A stretch of DNA of 64,000 bases from Corylus avellana. Its lineage: Eukaryota; Streptophyta; Magnoliopsida; Fagales; Betulaceae. Positions 21,188 through 33,239 of this stretch are shown here, piece after piece. Where the stretch lies: contig NC_081547.1 in the NCBI RefSeq assembly GCF_901000735.1, positions 14,650,397 to 14,714,396 on the forward strand. Direction: 5' to 3'. The notes under the pieces were generated by a model. The model was given only the letters and a program-made list of their open reading frames with translations. It had not been told where the DNA came from and searched no databases. The position numbers were made by a program, and so were the translations under genes. Position 1 is the stretch's first letter. Every line of letters begins with the position of its first letter.

Positions 21188-23985
21188 AAAGGTTATAAGG
21201 TTCTGGCAGACTTTTTCTTTAAAAAAAAATTGGGGTTAATGGGAAGCCACACTTCAGCCAAGTAGAGTACGTATTTTGTGTGGTCTCTAATAAATGATGC
21301 ATGAGCATTTTTCTAATGGTTAATATTTTGTTAAAAAAAAAAAAAAAATCATCTTAGTGTGATTAATTTGGAGGATTTTATTATTGTGATCAAGTTAATG
21401 AAGAAGATGAATTTTTATTTTATGGATAGGTTATGATCTATAGTATCTGCCCATTTGGATTTGCGGCAGTTTTCTTGAGTATCGATTGATAAGGGTATAT
21501 TTTAAAGTGTCTCGAGGATTTAGAAAAGATTATTGATCATGATTTAAAAATTGTATGATGATTTTATAGATTTAGGTTGCGTGATGATTTGTGTAATTAA
21601 CTTGGTGACAAAATGGTTTTATGGATTTAGGTTGTAAGACAAATTGTGTAAGTAACTTGGTAACGAATGGTCTTATGGATGTCGGTGGTGAAATGATTCT
21701 TGAACTGAATTAATGATATAAGAGTTTATATGAGTTTTTGGTAATGGCTAAGGTTTGGTTGATGACAATAATGATACTATGATTGATGTTATAATATATG
21801 GATTGATGAATAAGGATTACGTAGTGGCATGAAGTGAATGCCTAAGTATTGCAGGGATAAATGCAAATGAGGTATACCCTAGAATCTATAAGATATTTTG
21901 ATATTTACATTTGCGGTTTAAGGATTTTGATATTTTCAGATGATTGTGATGACTCTAAGGTACGATTCATGAAATCTTTGAGGTGATTCTTAGAATTTGA
22001 GGTGTTAGGTTTTCTGTAATCGAAGTAAACTATATTGAAATGACGCTTAAAGTTTTGAGGATGAATTGGTGCTCCTAGGTTGTGGATAATATTTAAATTT
22101 TGAGGCATTAGTGGGTATGGTATTGTGAGAATTTTGGTTACATGCCAAAGCTTTTGATATAATTTTCTCTCACAAGGTAAAGATAATGGATTATTATCCT
22201 TGAGGTAATTTGAAGCATAAAGGTAAGAGTTGAAAGACAATATAATATAGTGATATAAAATAGTGATATGATCTAAGTTTCTCTTATAAGATATATGTTT
22301 AATGATATTAAGGTATTTTAGAGGTTGATAACATGTGATGGTGCATACTTAGATGTTTTATTGAGTGATTAATTTGTTAAATAGATTGTTTGTTTAAAGG
22401 AAGTTATTACAATGACAGGATGATTATATAATGAATATTGAATGAGTACTGAATGATTACAAAAAGAAATGTTTGGAGAACAAGCTCCTTATAATATTAC
22501 ACACCAGTGTCCATTAAAAAAAAAAAAAAAGGAATTTGTTGCATAAAGAGACACGTGGTAATGATGAGCAGATGATTCCTCAGAGCTGCTCCAGGAAAAT
22601 TATTTCTGCATAGAGAAAACCTAGTATGAGCAGAATCGTATATATTTATATAATTGAATTATCAAAGAGAATATTTATTTCTAATGAGGTACCTGACTAG
22701 AGCGTGTGCGGAGAGACTTGCAACACCCCTGAACATCGACCCGAAGTTTTTCGTGCTGTCGCTGGAGACGTTCGGTATTCTTCTCCATTTCTAGCACCTT
22801 TGGTCCCAAGTATTCTGCGTAAGATAACATCATCTTTTTCAGCTGAGTATTCTCCTGCTTCAAATCCACGTGTTTTCGTTTGTAGTATTTGAGCAGTCGC
22901 TGTAAGACCCCAATTTGGTTTCTTGAGACTTTCAGCTCAACATTTCTGGCACTCAAACGTTGTGCCATGTCAGAAACTGAAGCAGCACCTTGGATACTGA
23001 ATGCCAATGAATTATTAATAGCATCAGTATCCGACCTATCAGCTAACAATGTTTGATCCCGTGGAATTACAAAACCTTTGGCCACTGCTACAGCAATAGA
23101 CTCATGGAGCATGACAGAATCGTGAATAGTGATAGGACGATTGTCAAAGACAAAAGTTGGCTGCCATACGTCAGGAGATGCAGCAGGTTCATTCGGGTGT
23201 GTAACAGGTACGGCGGGATGTATAGCAGACACTTCAGGGGGAACAACAGGCACATCCAGTTGCACGTTAGGCATAACAATAGGTTGTGTTGCAGGAGCAA
23301 CATTCAAATCGATGTTGTTAACGGATGATGATGATGCTCCCATATTTAGGAGAGTAAGGAAAAATAGTTGAGAATACGAAGAATTTGGGAGATATGAAGT
23401 ATTGAGAAGAGACTGAGCGTTAGAAACTGAAGAGATTTTTTTGAAGTTTCTGGAAGCATCAGACGAGTGGCTTTAAAGAAATTTTTCACTTCAAGTGAAA
23501 TAAACAGTAAACAACAAAGCGTTAGGCGACCTCGGGCCGCGAAGGATTTTTGTCAAAAGATCCCGTTGAAGTAGGATCTGGTCTCCTGTCATAAATTCGA
23601 CCGAGCTCATTTTTTTCAAAACTTACTATTCACTCAATGACTTTGGATTCCATGCGTGGGCAATTGTCATGCCAACGCGCACCACACGCGCTTGTTCATT
23701 ACCATAAATCCTTCCTATAAATTCCTACCTCTTTCTCCATTGCAACACATGCCTTCTAATCACACACCTTCGCCTGAGATCTTCTGCTAATATCCTTCCA
23801 TACAATGAAAGCTCGACTTTTCTCCTAGTTGAGCGTATCCTCAAGAGAAAAATGCAGCATCACGACTTGATTCACAAACCCAACACCTTATACTCTCAAT
23901 AGTAGACCATTGAAGCAAGATTATCGTTGATCATGTCCTGAGGAAGCAAGATTATCCTTGATCATGCTTCTCAGGCTAAATATCT
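21188..23985 (+). mobile_element. Internal region of LTR1 element, truncated by gap
   Basis: It is collinear with 42058-44904 of the second copy, with scattered differences. No gag, protease, RT or integrase motif was found on the sense strand, so the element is non-autonomous (LARD-like). The match to the other copy stops dead at the gap (TCAGGCTAAATATCT). About 1.1 kb of internal sequence and a 3' LTR would be expected next. Confidence 0.8.
22681..23343 (-). CDS. Antisense coiled-coil protein ORF in LARD, copy 1
   Basis: A 220-codon intact frame running opposite to the host retroelement. Residues 1-20 begin MGASSSSVNNIDLNVAP. Residues 20-60 are rich in proline and valine. Residues 65-125 contain FDNRPITIHDSVML and LADRSDTDAINNS. 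From about residue 126 (MAQRLSARNVELKVSRNQ) to 205 the sequence is strongly charged and helical, with heptad-like leucines, and is probably a coiled coil. The end is basic (CKSLRTRSSQVPH). There is no signal peptide or membrane segment. I do not recognise the family. Extra antisense ORFs are known in some plant Ty3/gypsy lineages, so this may be such an accessory gene. No intron or promoter was identified. Confidence 0.6.
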   Translation of the reverse strand: MGASSSSVNNIDLNVAPATQPIVMPNVQLDVPVVPPEVSAIHPAVPVTHPNEPAASPDVWQPTFVFDNRPITIHDSVMLHESIAVAVAKGFVIPRDQTLLADRSDTDAINNSLAFSIQGAASVSDMAQRLSARNVELKVSRNQIGVLQRLLKYYKRKHVDLKQENTQLKKMMLSYAEYLGPKVLEMEKNTERLQRQHEKLRVDVQGCCKSLRTRSSQVPH

Positions 23986-24085
23986 NNNNNNNNNNNNNNN
24001 NNNNNNNNNNNNNNNNNNNNNNNNNNNNNNNNNNNNNNNNNNNNNNNNNNNNNNNNNNNNNNNNNNNNNNNNNNNNNNNNNNNNN
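23986..24085. other. Assembly gap (100 N)
   Basis: 100 unknown bases. Left flank is LARD internal sequence and right flank is unrelated non-repeat-like DNA. Confidence 0.99.
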
Positions 24086-25256
24086 TTAACCACCACCCAC
24101 CCCAGGACAAACAAATCCTCCATCTTAGATCCAGATATTCTTTATAATCTATAGGTCATGTCATTGCACCCATCAACCAATCATTCTGTAGTAACAGGAA
24201 CACCTCAATCCCGTATTGAGATGATGGTTAGCTCATATAGATTGAATGGATTATAAAAGAACTTATTGAATGGATTATAAAAAAGTTTATAAGTACTAAA
24301 TTTTATATTGGTTTCTTATTAGATGAAACTAAGCCTTATAAGCAAAGCCACAGAAGATAGGTCTAGACAGTGGGAACTGCAAACGCTTTTTCAAGTCTAA
24401 TTGAGTCATAGCCTAACCCAACACTATTAAGGCATCAATAGGAACCAAGTAAGGTTATTATTCATAAGATTAACTTTTAGAATTACTCATAGGAACCAAT
24501 GTGGTTTATATTAATCAGGCATGAAGATTCTCATTGTAGAATTCGAACTCATGCTTTAGTGTTTATCTAACCACTTCGGAAATTTTTTTGGGCAATTGAA
24601 CTGCCGCCCTTAATGGTACTCCAATTAGAGCTTGACTAGTCTTTTGAAGTGAAAGTGATCAATTTACGCATTAATTTGTAAAGTTGAACTAGTTGTTTTT
24701 GTAGAGAGTAATGTTATATACTATATTTTTATCATACAATTATTTTACAATGTTGTTGTGACAATTCCAACTAATCTTTAATTTTTTTTTTTTAATAAAA
24801 CATTGTCTAAAGATTACCTTAACATTATAAAATAATTATATAATAAAAATATAATTTATATTCTTTTGTAGAGCATGGCTGCACGAAGATAACAGATCAT
24901 AATTATTTTGAATGATTCAACCCTCGTTGACTTATAAATAGCACGAAGAAATATTACAATTGGCCATGTGCTGCATGCAACCACCTTTAAATAATCAATT
25001 TGCATTTATTTATTTATTTGACTTTCTTAAACGACATTTCATGTGTTTTGCTTTCTTTGTTTAGCATGGCGGCAAATCTGGGAATGGGAAGTAGCTTGCC
25101 ATTGGAGTAAATTGAAAGCAGCTGTTCATAAAGACAAAAGAATGAAAGGTTTCACGTCTTAGGATTTGCATGGTGTAGTAATATATATATATATAGAGTA
25201 GTGAAAAAGAGAGAAAGCAAAGAAAGAGAAATAGAAAAGAGCATAATTATGACCAA

Positions 25257-25311
<55 letters not shown>

Positions 25312-25798
25312 GTAGTGAGAAGAGGCGAAAACATGGAAAAGAAAATAAGGGAAGAAGAAACACTTTGGTAAATTTAGAGTGCATTTCTGATTCTATTTCT
25401 TTTCAGGCTTTCAGATATAATTTTAAAACACGACTTTCATTCTTATCGATGTGGATCAAAATCATTAGATTTTTCATGACTCTGTGATGTTTATACCCCT
25501 TACTTTTGTATAAAATTTCAACTTTCAAAACATTTTTTTATTTAAAAAAATGAAAATCAAGAACATTTTGGTCTTTTTTTATATTTTTAACTGCTAAAAT
25601 TTACGGAAGGGTTCTAATTGAGAGTAATTGAAAGTTCAGGGGTCCAAAATAAGAGATTTGAAAGTTCAGAGAGGGGTTTGTAAAATCTGGTGGAAGTTCA
25701 GAGAGTCAAAGTAAAGTTTTCCAAAAAAAAAAGAAAAAAAAAATCATAATTAGAACTACATATTTAGTATTGAAGCCTTAAATTGTATTACATTGTAC
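24086..25798. other. Intergenic, no gene recognised
   Basis: AT-rich single-copy-looking sequence with a (TA)n tract at about 25258-25308 and short homopolymers. No convincing coding frame was seen. The short frame over the TA tract is an artefact. Confidence 0.5.
25258..25308. repeat. (TA)n microsatellite
   Basis: About 25 uninterrupted TA units; a smaller TA run lies at 25181-25194. Confidence 0.95.
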
Positions 25799-26110
25799 TA
25801 GGGGTGACAATTCGTGTTTGCGAGCCGGGGTTTAGGTTGTGTTAAGATATGAATATAAGATTATATAAGTTAACCATAACTCAATCCATTTAATTAAGCG
25901 AGTCAAACCCCTCAACCCTAACCTTTTAATTTTGTATTAGGTTTATGTCGAGTTTGCGAGTCATGTCAAAATTGCTAGTAATTTTGACATATAGGTCAAC
26001 CTTAATATGACTTATTTAATTAAACGAGTCAGACTCTTTAATTCTAACCCTATAATTTTATGTTGGATTCGTATTTGGTTCACGGGTCATATCCAAAATT
26101 GTTAGCCCTA
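25799..26110. mobile_element. hAT-type MITE with near-perfect 8-bp TSD
   Basis: 312 bp. Ends TAGGGGTGACAATTCG and CCAAAATTGTTAGCCCTA are inverted repeats of a widespread plant hAT MITE type. The flanks are CATTGTAC (25791-25798) and CATTGTAT (26111-26118). No coding capacity. Confidence 0.85.
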
Positions 26111-26825
26111 CATTGTATTATAGTTATAGAGGAATTAGGGAGTGGTAAACAAGGTAAGGTGACCAAATAAGATAAGGAAATTGAATAAAGGCCTAACATA
26201 AAAGATAATTCTAAAATATTCTGATGGGCCAAAACTGAAAGTGTTTGATTTTTTATTTTATTTTATTTTTTTGTGTATTATGGAATTAGCAAGAGCATTA
26301 TATTATAATAGTAGAATATTCTTCAACATTAATTGGCATGCACCGAAAGTGTTTGGTAGGAAAAGAAAATACATACTATATTATGATGGGCTCATTGGGC
26401 TTCAGCCCATTTGGGTTATCCGTGGTAGCTTTCATAAGATAAATGAAGGGTTTATTGGACTTGCCCAAAGTCCAACCTGAAACGTTTGCCCCAAGCTACC
26501 CAACTACTTTTTTTTTTTTTGGTCAAGTAGTCTTGGGCAACATCTTGACGAGGACCAAACTCTTGCACTCCACACAATACATTGAAGTCCAGTCGAGCTG
26601 TAACTTTTCAGAGATTTTCTTGTCTCGCTCTTTCTTTGTATTTTTAGCTCTGCCCCTAAGTACAATAAAGATACATGCATTTACAAAAGAATCAAGGGTT
26701 TTTATATAATTCAATATGTCAATTATAACACTTTCTTTGATATGCAAAATTTCCCTTAAATTTTTTTTTTTTTTATTATTATTACTTATTGAAAATAGAA
26801 TATCTTATCACTTGATTTAAGAGCA
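26111..26825. other. Intergenic, no gene recognised
   Basis: Short frames only; AT-rich. Nothing supported. Confidence 0.5.
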
Positions 26826-26838
26826 TGAGATAATAAGA

Positions 26839-26959
26839 ATTTTTTTTTTTTTTTTTGACATGTCTACACAAGGGAAAGGAAATGGGAGAGATGAATTCAA
26901 ACTAGTGACCTATACTTCAAGAGTGTGATCCCCAACCGATTGAGTTACCCATTGGGAAC
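26839..26959 (-). mobile_element. tRNA-derived SINE, TSD TGAGATAATAAGA
   Basis: Read on the minus strand it has a tRNA-like head (CAATGGGTAACTCAATCGG, A-box region), a B-box-like CACTAGTTTGAATTC and a 3' poly(A) (the T run at 26839-26855). Perfect 13-bp target duplications lie at 26826-26838 and 26960-26972. It is related to the copy at 39650-39760. Confidence 0.85.
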
Positions 26960-26972
26960 TGAGATAATAAGA

Positions 26973-28650
26973 CTTAAAAGAAAAAAGTGTTGAGAAAAAT
27001 GGAAAACTACAAAGTAATTTAGTGGGATATGATATGAAAAAAAATTGAACGTTGAAAAGTTACTGATGTCGTAATTCTATTTGTTATGCACAATGCAAAC
27101 AATTGGAGTTTTATGCACTTCGAAAAATTTTCACATTCTTCTAATTCAAATGGACGTCGGAGAAAAATTATGCATGTTGGAGAAAATTATGCACATTGGA
27201 CTTTCAAAAAAATTAAAAATGAAAGACTTTCCAAAAATTTATGAATGTTGAGAATTTCTATGAATATGAATTCAGTAATTACTATTACAGAATTAGGGGC
27301 CTTAATTAGATATTATTTATTAACTTTTTACCATATTAGATCCTTAAAATATTTTTTTAAAAAAGAATCTCTATCGTACAATTATTAATTGGGGCCTTAA
27401 TTAGAGCGGTGGTGATTAGGGCTGTAATTGAGCCGAGCCAAGCATAGTACTAAATTTTCAAGTTCAGTTCATTTAATTTTGTTTTGAACACGAGTTGAGC
27501 TTAATTGATCTAAATAATCTATTCAAGCTATGTTCATTTATATTTTAAATGTGGTCAAGCTCATTTACAAGCCACATATCTAGTGTTGTTGTGCAGATCT
27601 AAGTAAGTTGGTTCATTAGTTTGAGGCTTTGAATTAATGGGAGAATCTGCATGTGCCATAAAAGATAGTTTTTCGAGCTGAGTTTCACGGAAACTACTTA
27701 ATTGATGAGATTATCGAAGTTGAAGGCAGAGAGAGTGAGGGATGTTGATGATCCAACCATTTGTTTATGTGTATCGATAGCTTTAGGCCTTGATACATAA
27801 CAATAAGGTTTAGGAAGAGAGAAAGAACTTTCTCAAAAACATGAGAAGCTACCAACATTGTGAATCTTCTATAAATCGAAAGGAAATACAAATGGTAAGT
27901 TGCACTACAAGGTAAGAGTGTTTTGTAAAAGGAAAAATACAATATATATATTGATAACGATGCTTCTTCTCTATTCATTTCATAAAAGTATAAAATATTG
28001 TTCTAACAAAACAATATCATAGATACAATAAGAAATTTATTCTATCTAAATTTGATCTATGATTTGTTTAATTCTTTAAATGTTACAGTCCCAATCAGTT
28101 TTCAGATCTGCAGCATATTCTTGCGAATCACGTTTTTGGCCGCTGCCCAGTCCATTGCAACTTTCTCAACTAGAAAGTGATTTCCTAGCTTTTCCATCTC
28201 AGCTACAAGTGCATTCCCAACGCAATTTCCTTCGCTGCCTCTATATCATTAGTGACAATTCTTCCATATGCCTAATAATTCCTTAGTTATCGGTCAATTA
28301 TTTGCTCCCGAAAAATAACCAGAGAGAAAACAAAAGACATACCGAAGATCCAAGAACGTTACTTTTAAAGTTTCGTATAAACAAATCCTTAGAAAATGAC
28401 TAAAGGAAATCAAAGCCCAAAAAATAAGAAGAAACTTTACTTCGTAAATCGTTGCTAAAGGCAAATATAGAGATAAGGCAAACATGAACTACAGCAGAGA
28501 CTGAGCATCAATAGACTTACCACTATATTATTCCGAAAAATGAAGAGATAGGGAGGAGGGGAAAAAAAATACATAACATATTCCTAAAGCATTCACAATT
28601 TTTTAAAACAAGCCAATTTTTCTAAATCAATCTTCTCCCATGAATTGCGG
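26973..28650. other. Intergenic, no gene recognised
   Basis: AT-rich sequence with degenerate short frames. No transposon ends could be fixed. Confidence 0.45.
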
Positions 28651-29220
28651 TTAACAAGGGCGGAACCATGATTTTGTGGTTGGGGTCTGAACCTACATAA
28701 ATAAATAAATAAATACATAGATACATATGGTCACTGATCTATGTGTGTGTTACAGTGTGTACACACACATTTATGTAAAATAAAAGTAGTCAAGTCTTAA
28801 ACTTAATTTAATACTAAGTCATAACTCATAACAATATACAAAAGTTTCATATCTATGAAGTTATCTTTAAAAATAAATTTCCTTTCAAATATGAAAGTTT
28901 TATAGTTTGTTATAGAAATATGCCAATAATAATAATTATTATAATTACAAAAGAACTTGGCATCTCTTTCGAATTATGCTTGATGACGATCTTTCATGGA
29001 ATAAAAATCATCCATTATCATCTCTGTAATGAAATCTTAGCAATTACTTTCCCAATCTTTAGCAATTTCTTTCGAAAGCTACATTTAGGGATGTGATAAA
29101 GTCATTGTCAGAGCCATAATATAGAAAATCATATTTTTGTAAGTACTTAAAATTTTTTGGGTTTGCCAAGGACCCCTCCCCCCACCCACAAAGATTAAGG
29201 TAGGTTTGCCCCTAGCGGTC
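28650..29220. mobile_element. Possible degraded hAT-like MITE
   Basis: The left part carries AAGGGCGGAACCATGATTTT and the right part GGTTTGCCCCTAGCGG, a weak inverted match of the kind seen in GGGGCGGA-type elements. No target duplication was identified and the assignment is tentative. Confidence 0.25.
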
Positions 29221-29490
29221 ATGAAGCTCTCACTTGGGCTGCTTTGCTCTATCATTAGCGACAACTAAAAAAATGCCGTTTTGCATGTAGTATTAGCAAC
29301 CATTTTTGTCGTTGTTAAACTCTGTTTTTCTTGCAGGAAAAAAATGTAGTTTCAGAAAAGAAAAAAGGATGAGTTGATTGATGATGGTTTTCTTTTTCTT
29401 CAAGTTAGTCTAAATTGAATTTGAGCCATTAAATTAATTATTAGCAATGTGAACACATTCTGCACCATGCATTGGAGCAAACGAGATGAA

Positions 29491-30150
29491 ATTCAAATGT
29501 GGTATTAAGCTGTAGAAAAAGGGGTATTCAACATTTTGATATGCAACAAAATACCAAGTAGAAACTATTCGTTATTTTGTGGTGAGAATCAAGAAAAAAG
29601 GTAATGCAGTCCAAGGAAATTACTTTGAATTTACGCTTGAAATTCAAAAGGAGATCATCGATAGCATTGAGTTGAGGTGGCCGGCAAAATGCATGTTCTG
29701 CTCATGATCATGTCTTCCACAACGTTTAATAGTCTACTATACATCTCTCTTAATTAATGTCTTGGCGGTAGTCATAGCACACCAGAGACATAATAAGAAA
29801 ACATTAGAGTTGAAGAAGTTAATGAAGATCGACGAACTTGTGTTTCTATCAATGATGTTACTGGAGGCATTTCTCACCTGCTGCCAGGAAACTATTTTGT
29901 TTTTGTGAAAATAGAATATTATTGGTATCTAAACAGTCAAAGAAACCCTTTTAGGTGGTATTAAGCTACAGAAAAAGAGGTATATTGAACATTGATATCC
30001 TTGTAAATTCGGTATTCTTTGTTTTGTATTAAAAAAAAGGGAAAAAGAAAGAAAAAAAAAAATCAGGTAAGCAGACTAAGGAAATTACTTTGAATTTATG
30101 CTTCTATTCAAAAAGGGCATGTGCTTTTTATATATTTCTTCCACAATATT
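29491..30150 (+). repeat. Diverged direct duplication upstream of the TIR gene
   Basis: A ~170-bp segment at 29500-29655 (GTGGTATTAAGCTGTAGAAA to AAGGAAATTACTTTGAATTT) recurs at about 29952-30115 (GTGGTATTAAGCTACAGAAA to AAGGAAATTACTTTGAATTT) with indels. No coding frame is shared. It could be a local duplication or paired remnants of a repeat. Confidence 0.7.
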
Positions 30151-30548
30151 GTTAAATATATTTTCGACCCTCGACAAGAAGTTTGAAAAAGGTGGAATTT
30201 TTGTCGCTTGATTAATGTAGTCCATGCACATATGTAGCAATAGAGGCGGGAAAGGACAGTGATATAGAGAGAGAGAGAGAGAGAGATAGAAGAGAAAGAG
30301 TCAGATTGACGTGTTTGAAGGTACACTTGCTTAGAGGTGGTCAAAACGATTGTTTAGTTTTTCCATCGTGCCCTAACAAACAAAAAACACGGTGATATGT
30401 TGATTTCTAACCACCCATAAATATTCTTCTTGAAAATCAACTCAAAAAGGTCGAAAGTTCAATTGAAATTGAAGATTCCCAAGACCAATATATAAAATTC
30501 TTTAAAAAAAGAGAAAATTACAGGAAATTAATAAGGGTAAATTTCCAG

Positions 30549-30558
30549 ATATTTAAAG
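30549..30558 (+). promoter_or_regulatory. Possible TATA box of the TIR gene
   Basis: GATATTTAAAGG lies about 90 bp upstream of the start codon, a reasonable distance for a plant gene with a ~60-base leader. No other element was assigned with confidence. Confidence 0.4.
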
Positions 30559-30645
30559 GCAACGCAAACCCTCCATATTCCCATAACAATTCTCATTCTC
30601 ATTATTTCTCATAAAAACACAACACCACCCAAGAGAATTATAACC

Positions 30646-31397
30646 ATGAATCGCTTATCATCATCAGCAGCCATGAACTTCCACCGCCAATTACTCGCCC
30701 ATCACAGCCGAACCCAGCTGATCAAACGAGCGATCAAGCCCTGTGAAGTGTTCATAAACCATAGAGGGATTGACACGAAGAAAACAATAGCCACCTTGCT
30801 GTACGATTATCTTCACCGTTTCAACCTACGTCCTTTTCTAGACAACAAGACAATGAAGCCGGGAGACAAACTTTTCGAAAAGATCGATGGTGCAATACAA
30901 GGATGCAAAATCGGCGTTGCCGTTTTTTCTCCCAATTATTGTAAATCATATTTTTGTCTGCACGAGCTGGCTCTTTTCATGGAGTCAAAGAAGAAGGTCA
31001 TCCCTATTTTTTGCGACATTAAGCCTTCCCAGCTTTCTGTTCCGAGTAATGGCGTTTTCTCAGAGAATGAGCTCCGGCGGTTTCGCTGGGCTCTTGAGGA
31101 GGCTAAGCACACCGTTGGGCTCACGTTCGACTCCTTCAAGGGGTAAGATATATATATATATATATATCAATCTCACTCAATTAATTGCATTTCTTACAAC
31201 ATGTTAAAACATCTTGGATCGACATTTCACATGATGTTTTTGTTGCTTATAAATATTGATTTTGTGCTGTGTTTATATATATTTATAGGAACATGGCAGA
31301 TGTTGTGACAAGTGCTTCAGAAATTGTGATCGAGAGCTTGATAGAGCTTGAGAATGAAGAACATATGAAGCGTAGGAAATCTCCTCTCTCACAGTAA
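30646..31397 (+). CDS. TIR-only (TX-type) immune-receptor-like protein, 2 exons
   Basis: Exons 30646-31142 and 31289-31397 are joined by a GT-AG intron (GTAAGATATA...TTTATAG) to give 201 residues. The TIR domain spans about residues 32-165. It has the first strand CEVFINHRGIDTKK (alphaA/BB-loop entry, equivalent to the common VFLSFRGEDTR), RPFLDNKTMKPGD (BB loop) and SPNYCKSYFCLHEL. The glutamate of the last motif is in the position of the NADase catalytic glutamate of plant TIRs. There is no NB-ARC or LRR, only a short helical acidic/basic tail (TSASEIVIESLIELENEEHM). Plant TIR-only proteins are cytosolic NAD+-cleaving or scaffold proteins in immune signalling, and that role is inferred here. 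The upstream ATG at 30646 was chosen because the N terminus is full-length for this subgroup; an internal ATG lies at 30673. Confidence 0.85.
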
Positions 31398-32133
31398 AAC
31401 AACATTTATATACGGATAACGAAGGAGAATCCAGAATGATCCTAATTCCCTCTTCATTAACTTAATTTCTTACTTCTGCAGGATTTCCATATTTGTTCAT
31501 TACTTTAATTATTCCGGTAAATTGTTGTTCAAGTTTCTCATTTTATTTTTTTATTTTTGTTTTCAAGCGTAAGTAGTTGTTAATATTACAGTTGTTGCAT
31601 TACTCAATACAAGTATATTAAACAGTAATTAACAAGCTGCTATTCATTTCCTGAATTTTCTTTTCCTTGTAATATTCTGGAATCGGCAAAAGGGTGATGC
31701 TATATATTAAGTGAATTAATTAAAATAATTATGTTTCTTGACTACTGGACGAGAAAACATTAAACATATCAGTTCAGAGTAATGCTATTTAGTAGACTCT
31801 CATACTACTGTTATACAACTATAATAATATGGCAATGAAAATCAATATTTGGATTAACAAAAGCTTTTAAAAATAAAAATCAATGCCTGATATTCAGTGT
31901 TACATCATTGATCATAGTTGTATGGCAATAGATCGAATAAGAGTCTATTAAATATAATTGCTCATCAATTCAACAAGGAAACTACTATTTTTCCTTCTCC
32001 TGTGCTTCGCTGGTCCAATTCCATCCATATTTATTTTTCAAATTTATCATTAAATCTAGCTAGGACAAGAAATAGATCGACCAAAGTCGGAGGAAAAGCA
32101 AGTGTTATTCAACAAATAATTAAATTGCCACAT
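31398..32133. other. 3' flank of TIR gene, no further gene
   Basis: AT-rich. No NB-ARC or LRR coding sequence follows the TIR exons, supporting a TIR-only gene. A frame at 31918-32190 overlaps a MITE and is not supported. Confidence 0.6.
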
Positions 32134-32142
32134 TTAATTGTA

Positions 32143-32515
32143 GGGAAAAATGTAACATTAGTCTTTGTAGTTTACCTGATTAATAATTAGTTCTCTGTAG
32201 TATCAAAATGAACTTAATGATCACTGAGGTACGCCAACAAAATAATTCAGTCCCTACAGTTAAATTTCTTCCACTAATTTAACAGATTTCGTTAATATGA
32301 CACTGACTTAAATTGGACAACTATCATAATTTTATTAACTTTAATGTTTTACGCTATCAGAATCTATTAAGTTAGTGAACGAAATTTGACTGTAAGGACA
32401 AAAATTTTTTTTTTTTTTTTTTGGCATATCTCAAAGACTTTTGAGTTTATTTTAATATCACGGAGAATTAATTGCAAATCAGATAAACTACATGAACTGA
32501 TTTTGTATTTTTCCC
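32143..32515. mobile_element. MULE-type MITE, TSD TTAATTGTA
   Basis: 373 bp. The left end is GGGAAAAATGTAACATTAGT and the right end is ACTGATTTTGTATTTTTCCC. Arms include TTTGTAGTTTACCTGATTAA against AATCAGATAAACTACATGAA. Perfect 9-bp flanking duplication (32134-32142 and 32516-32524). A related copy lies at 58684-59033. Confidence 0.9.
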
Positions 32516-32524
32516 TTAATTGTA

Positions 32525-33202
32525 CCCACAAGGTTTGAATATTCACTTTAGAAAGAAGTAAATAATAATGGACTACTTTAAACTTATGGGTCAGCAACTC
32601 ATTAATTAAAAACCGTACACCTATCAATTCTACCAAAGAAATGCTATTTTTTCTTCCATGGTCCATCTCCCGTCTAACTCCACTCAATATTTTTTTATTT
32701 ATTTTTTAATCTACTAGTGAATCTATAAGATCTACAGGTAAGTCTTACAAAATTAGTAATAGATTTGAAAAGGAGTTGGACAGGAAATAGACAAGATGGA
32801 GTTGAAGGAATAGCAGGTCTTATTCAATAAATAATTAAATCGCCGCATTTAATTGTTTTTTTTTTTTTTTTTAACAAATTTGAATATTATTCAAGCACTG
32901 TTAAAATATTCACTTTGAAAAAACCAAGAGTTCATTGATTAAAAAACCATAAAGGCTATACAATGGCCTACTTCCCTTTCCAAAACCCCCAAATCCCCAA
33001 TCCATAGCCTTTTCTCTATGCTGAAACGACACTTTTTTTTTTTTTTTCTTTTTCTTTTTTTCTAATTAAAAAGGTGGGAAGGGGCGACTAGTGTAGTTTT
33101 TCCCTTTGGGCGTTACCATCGGGGTTTTCACCCGCTGCTTAGTACTTCCCTATTGAAAAACTTCGAAGTTTTTACTTTGATTTTTTCTTTTAGCTTAGAT
33201 GC

Positions 33203-33239
<37 letters not shown>

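Noticed and set aside
21905..22240. 111-codon minus-strand frame in LARD internal region
   Set aside because: The corresponding stretch in the other copy is broken into shorter frames, unlike the 220-codon ORF.
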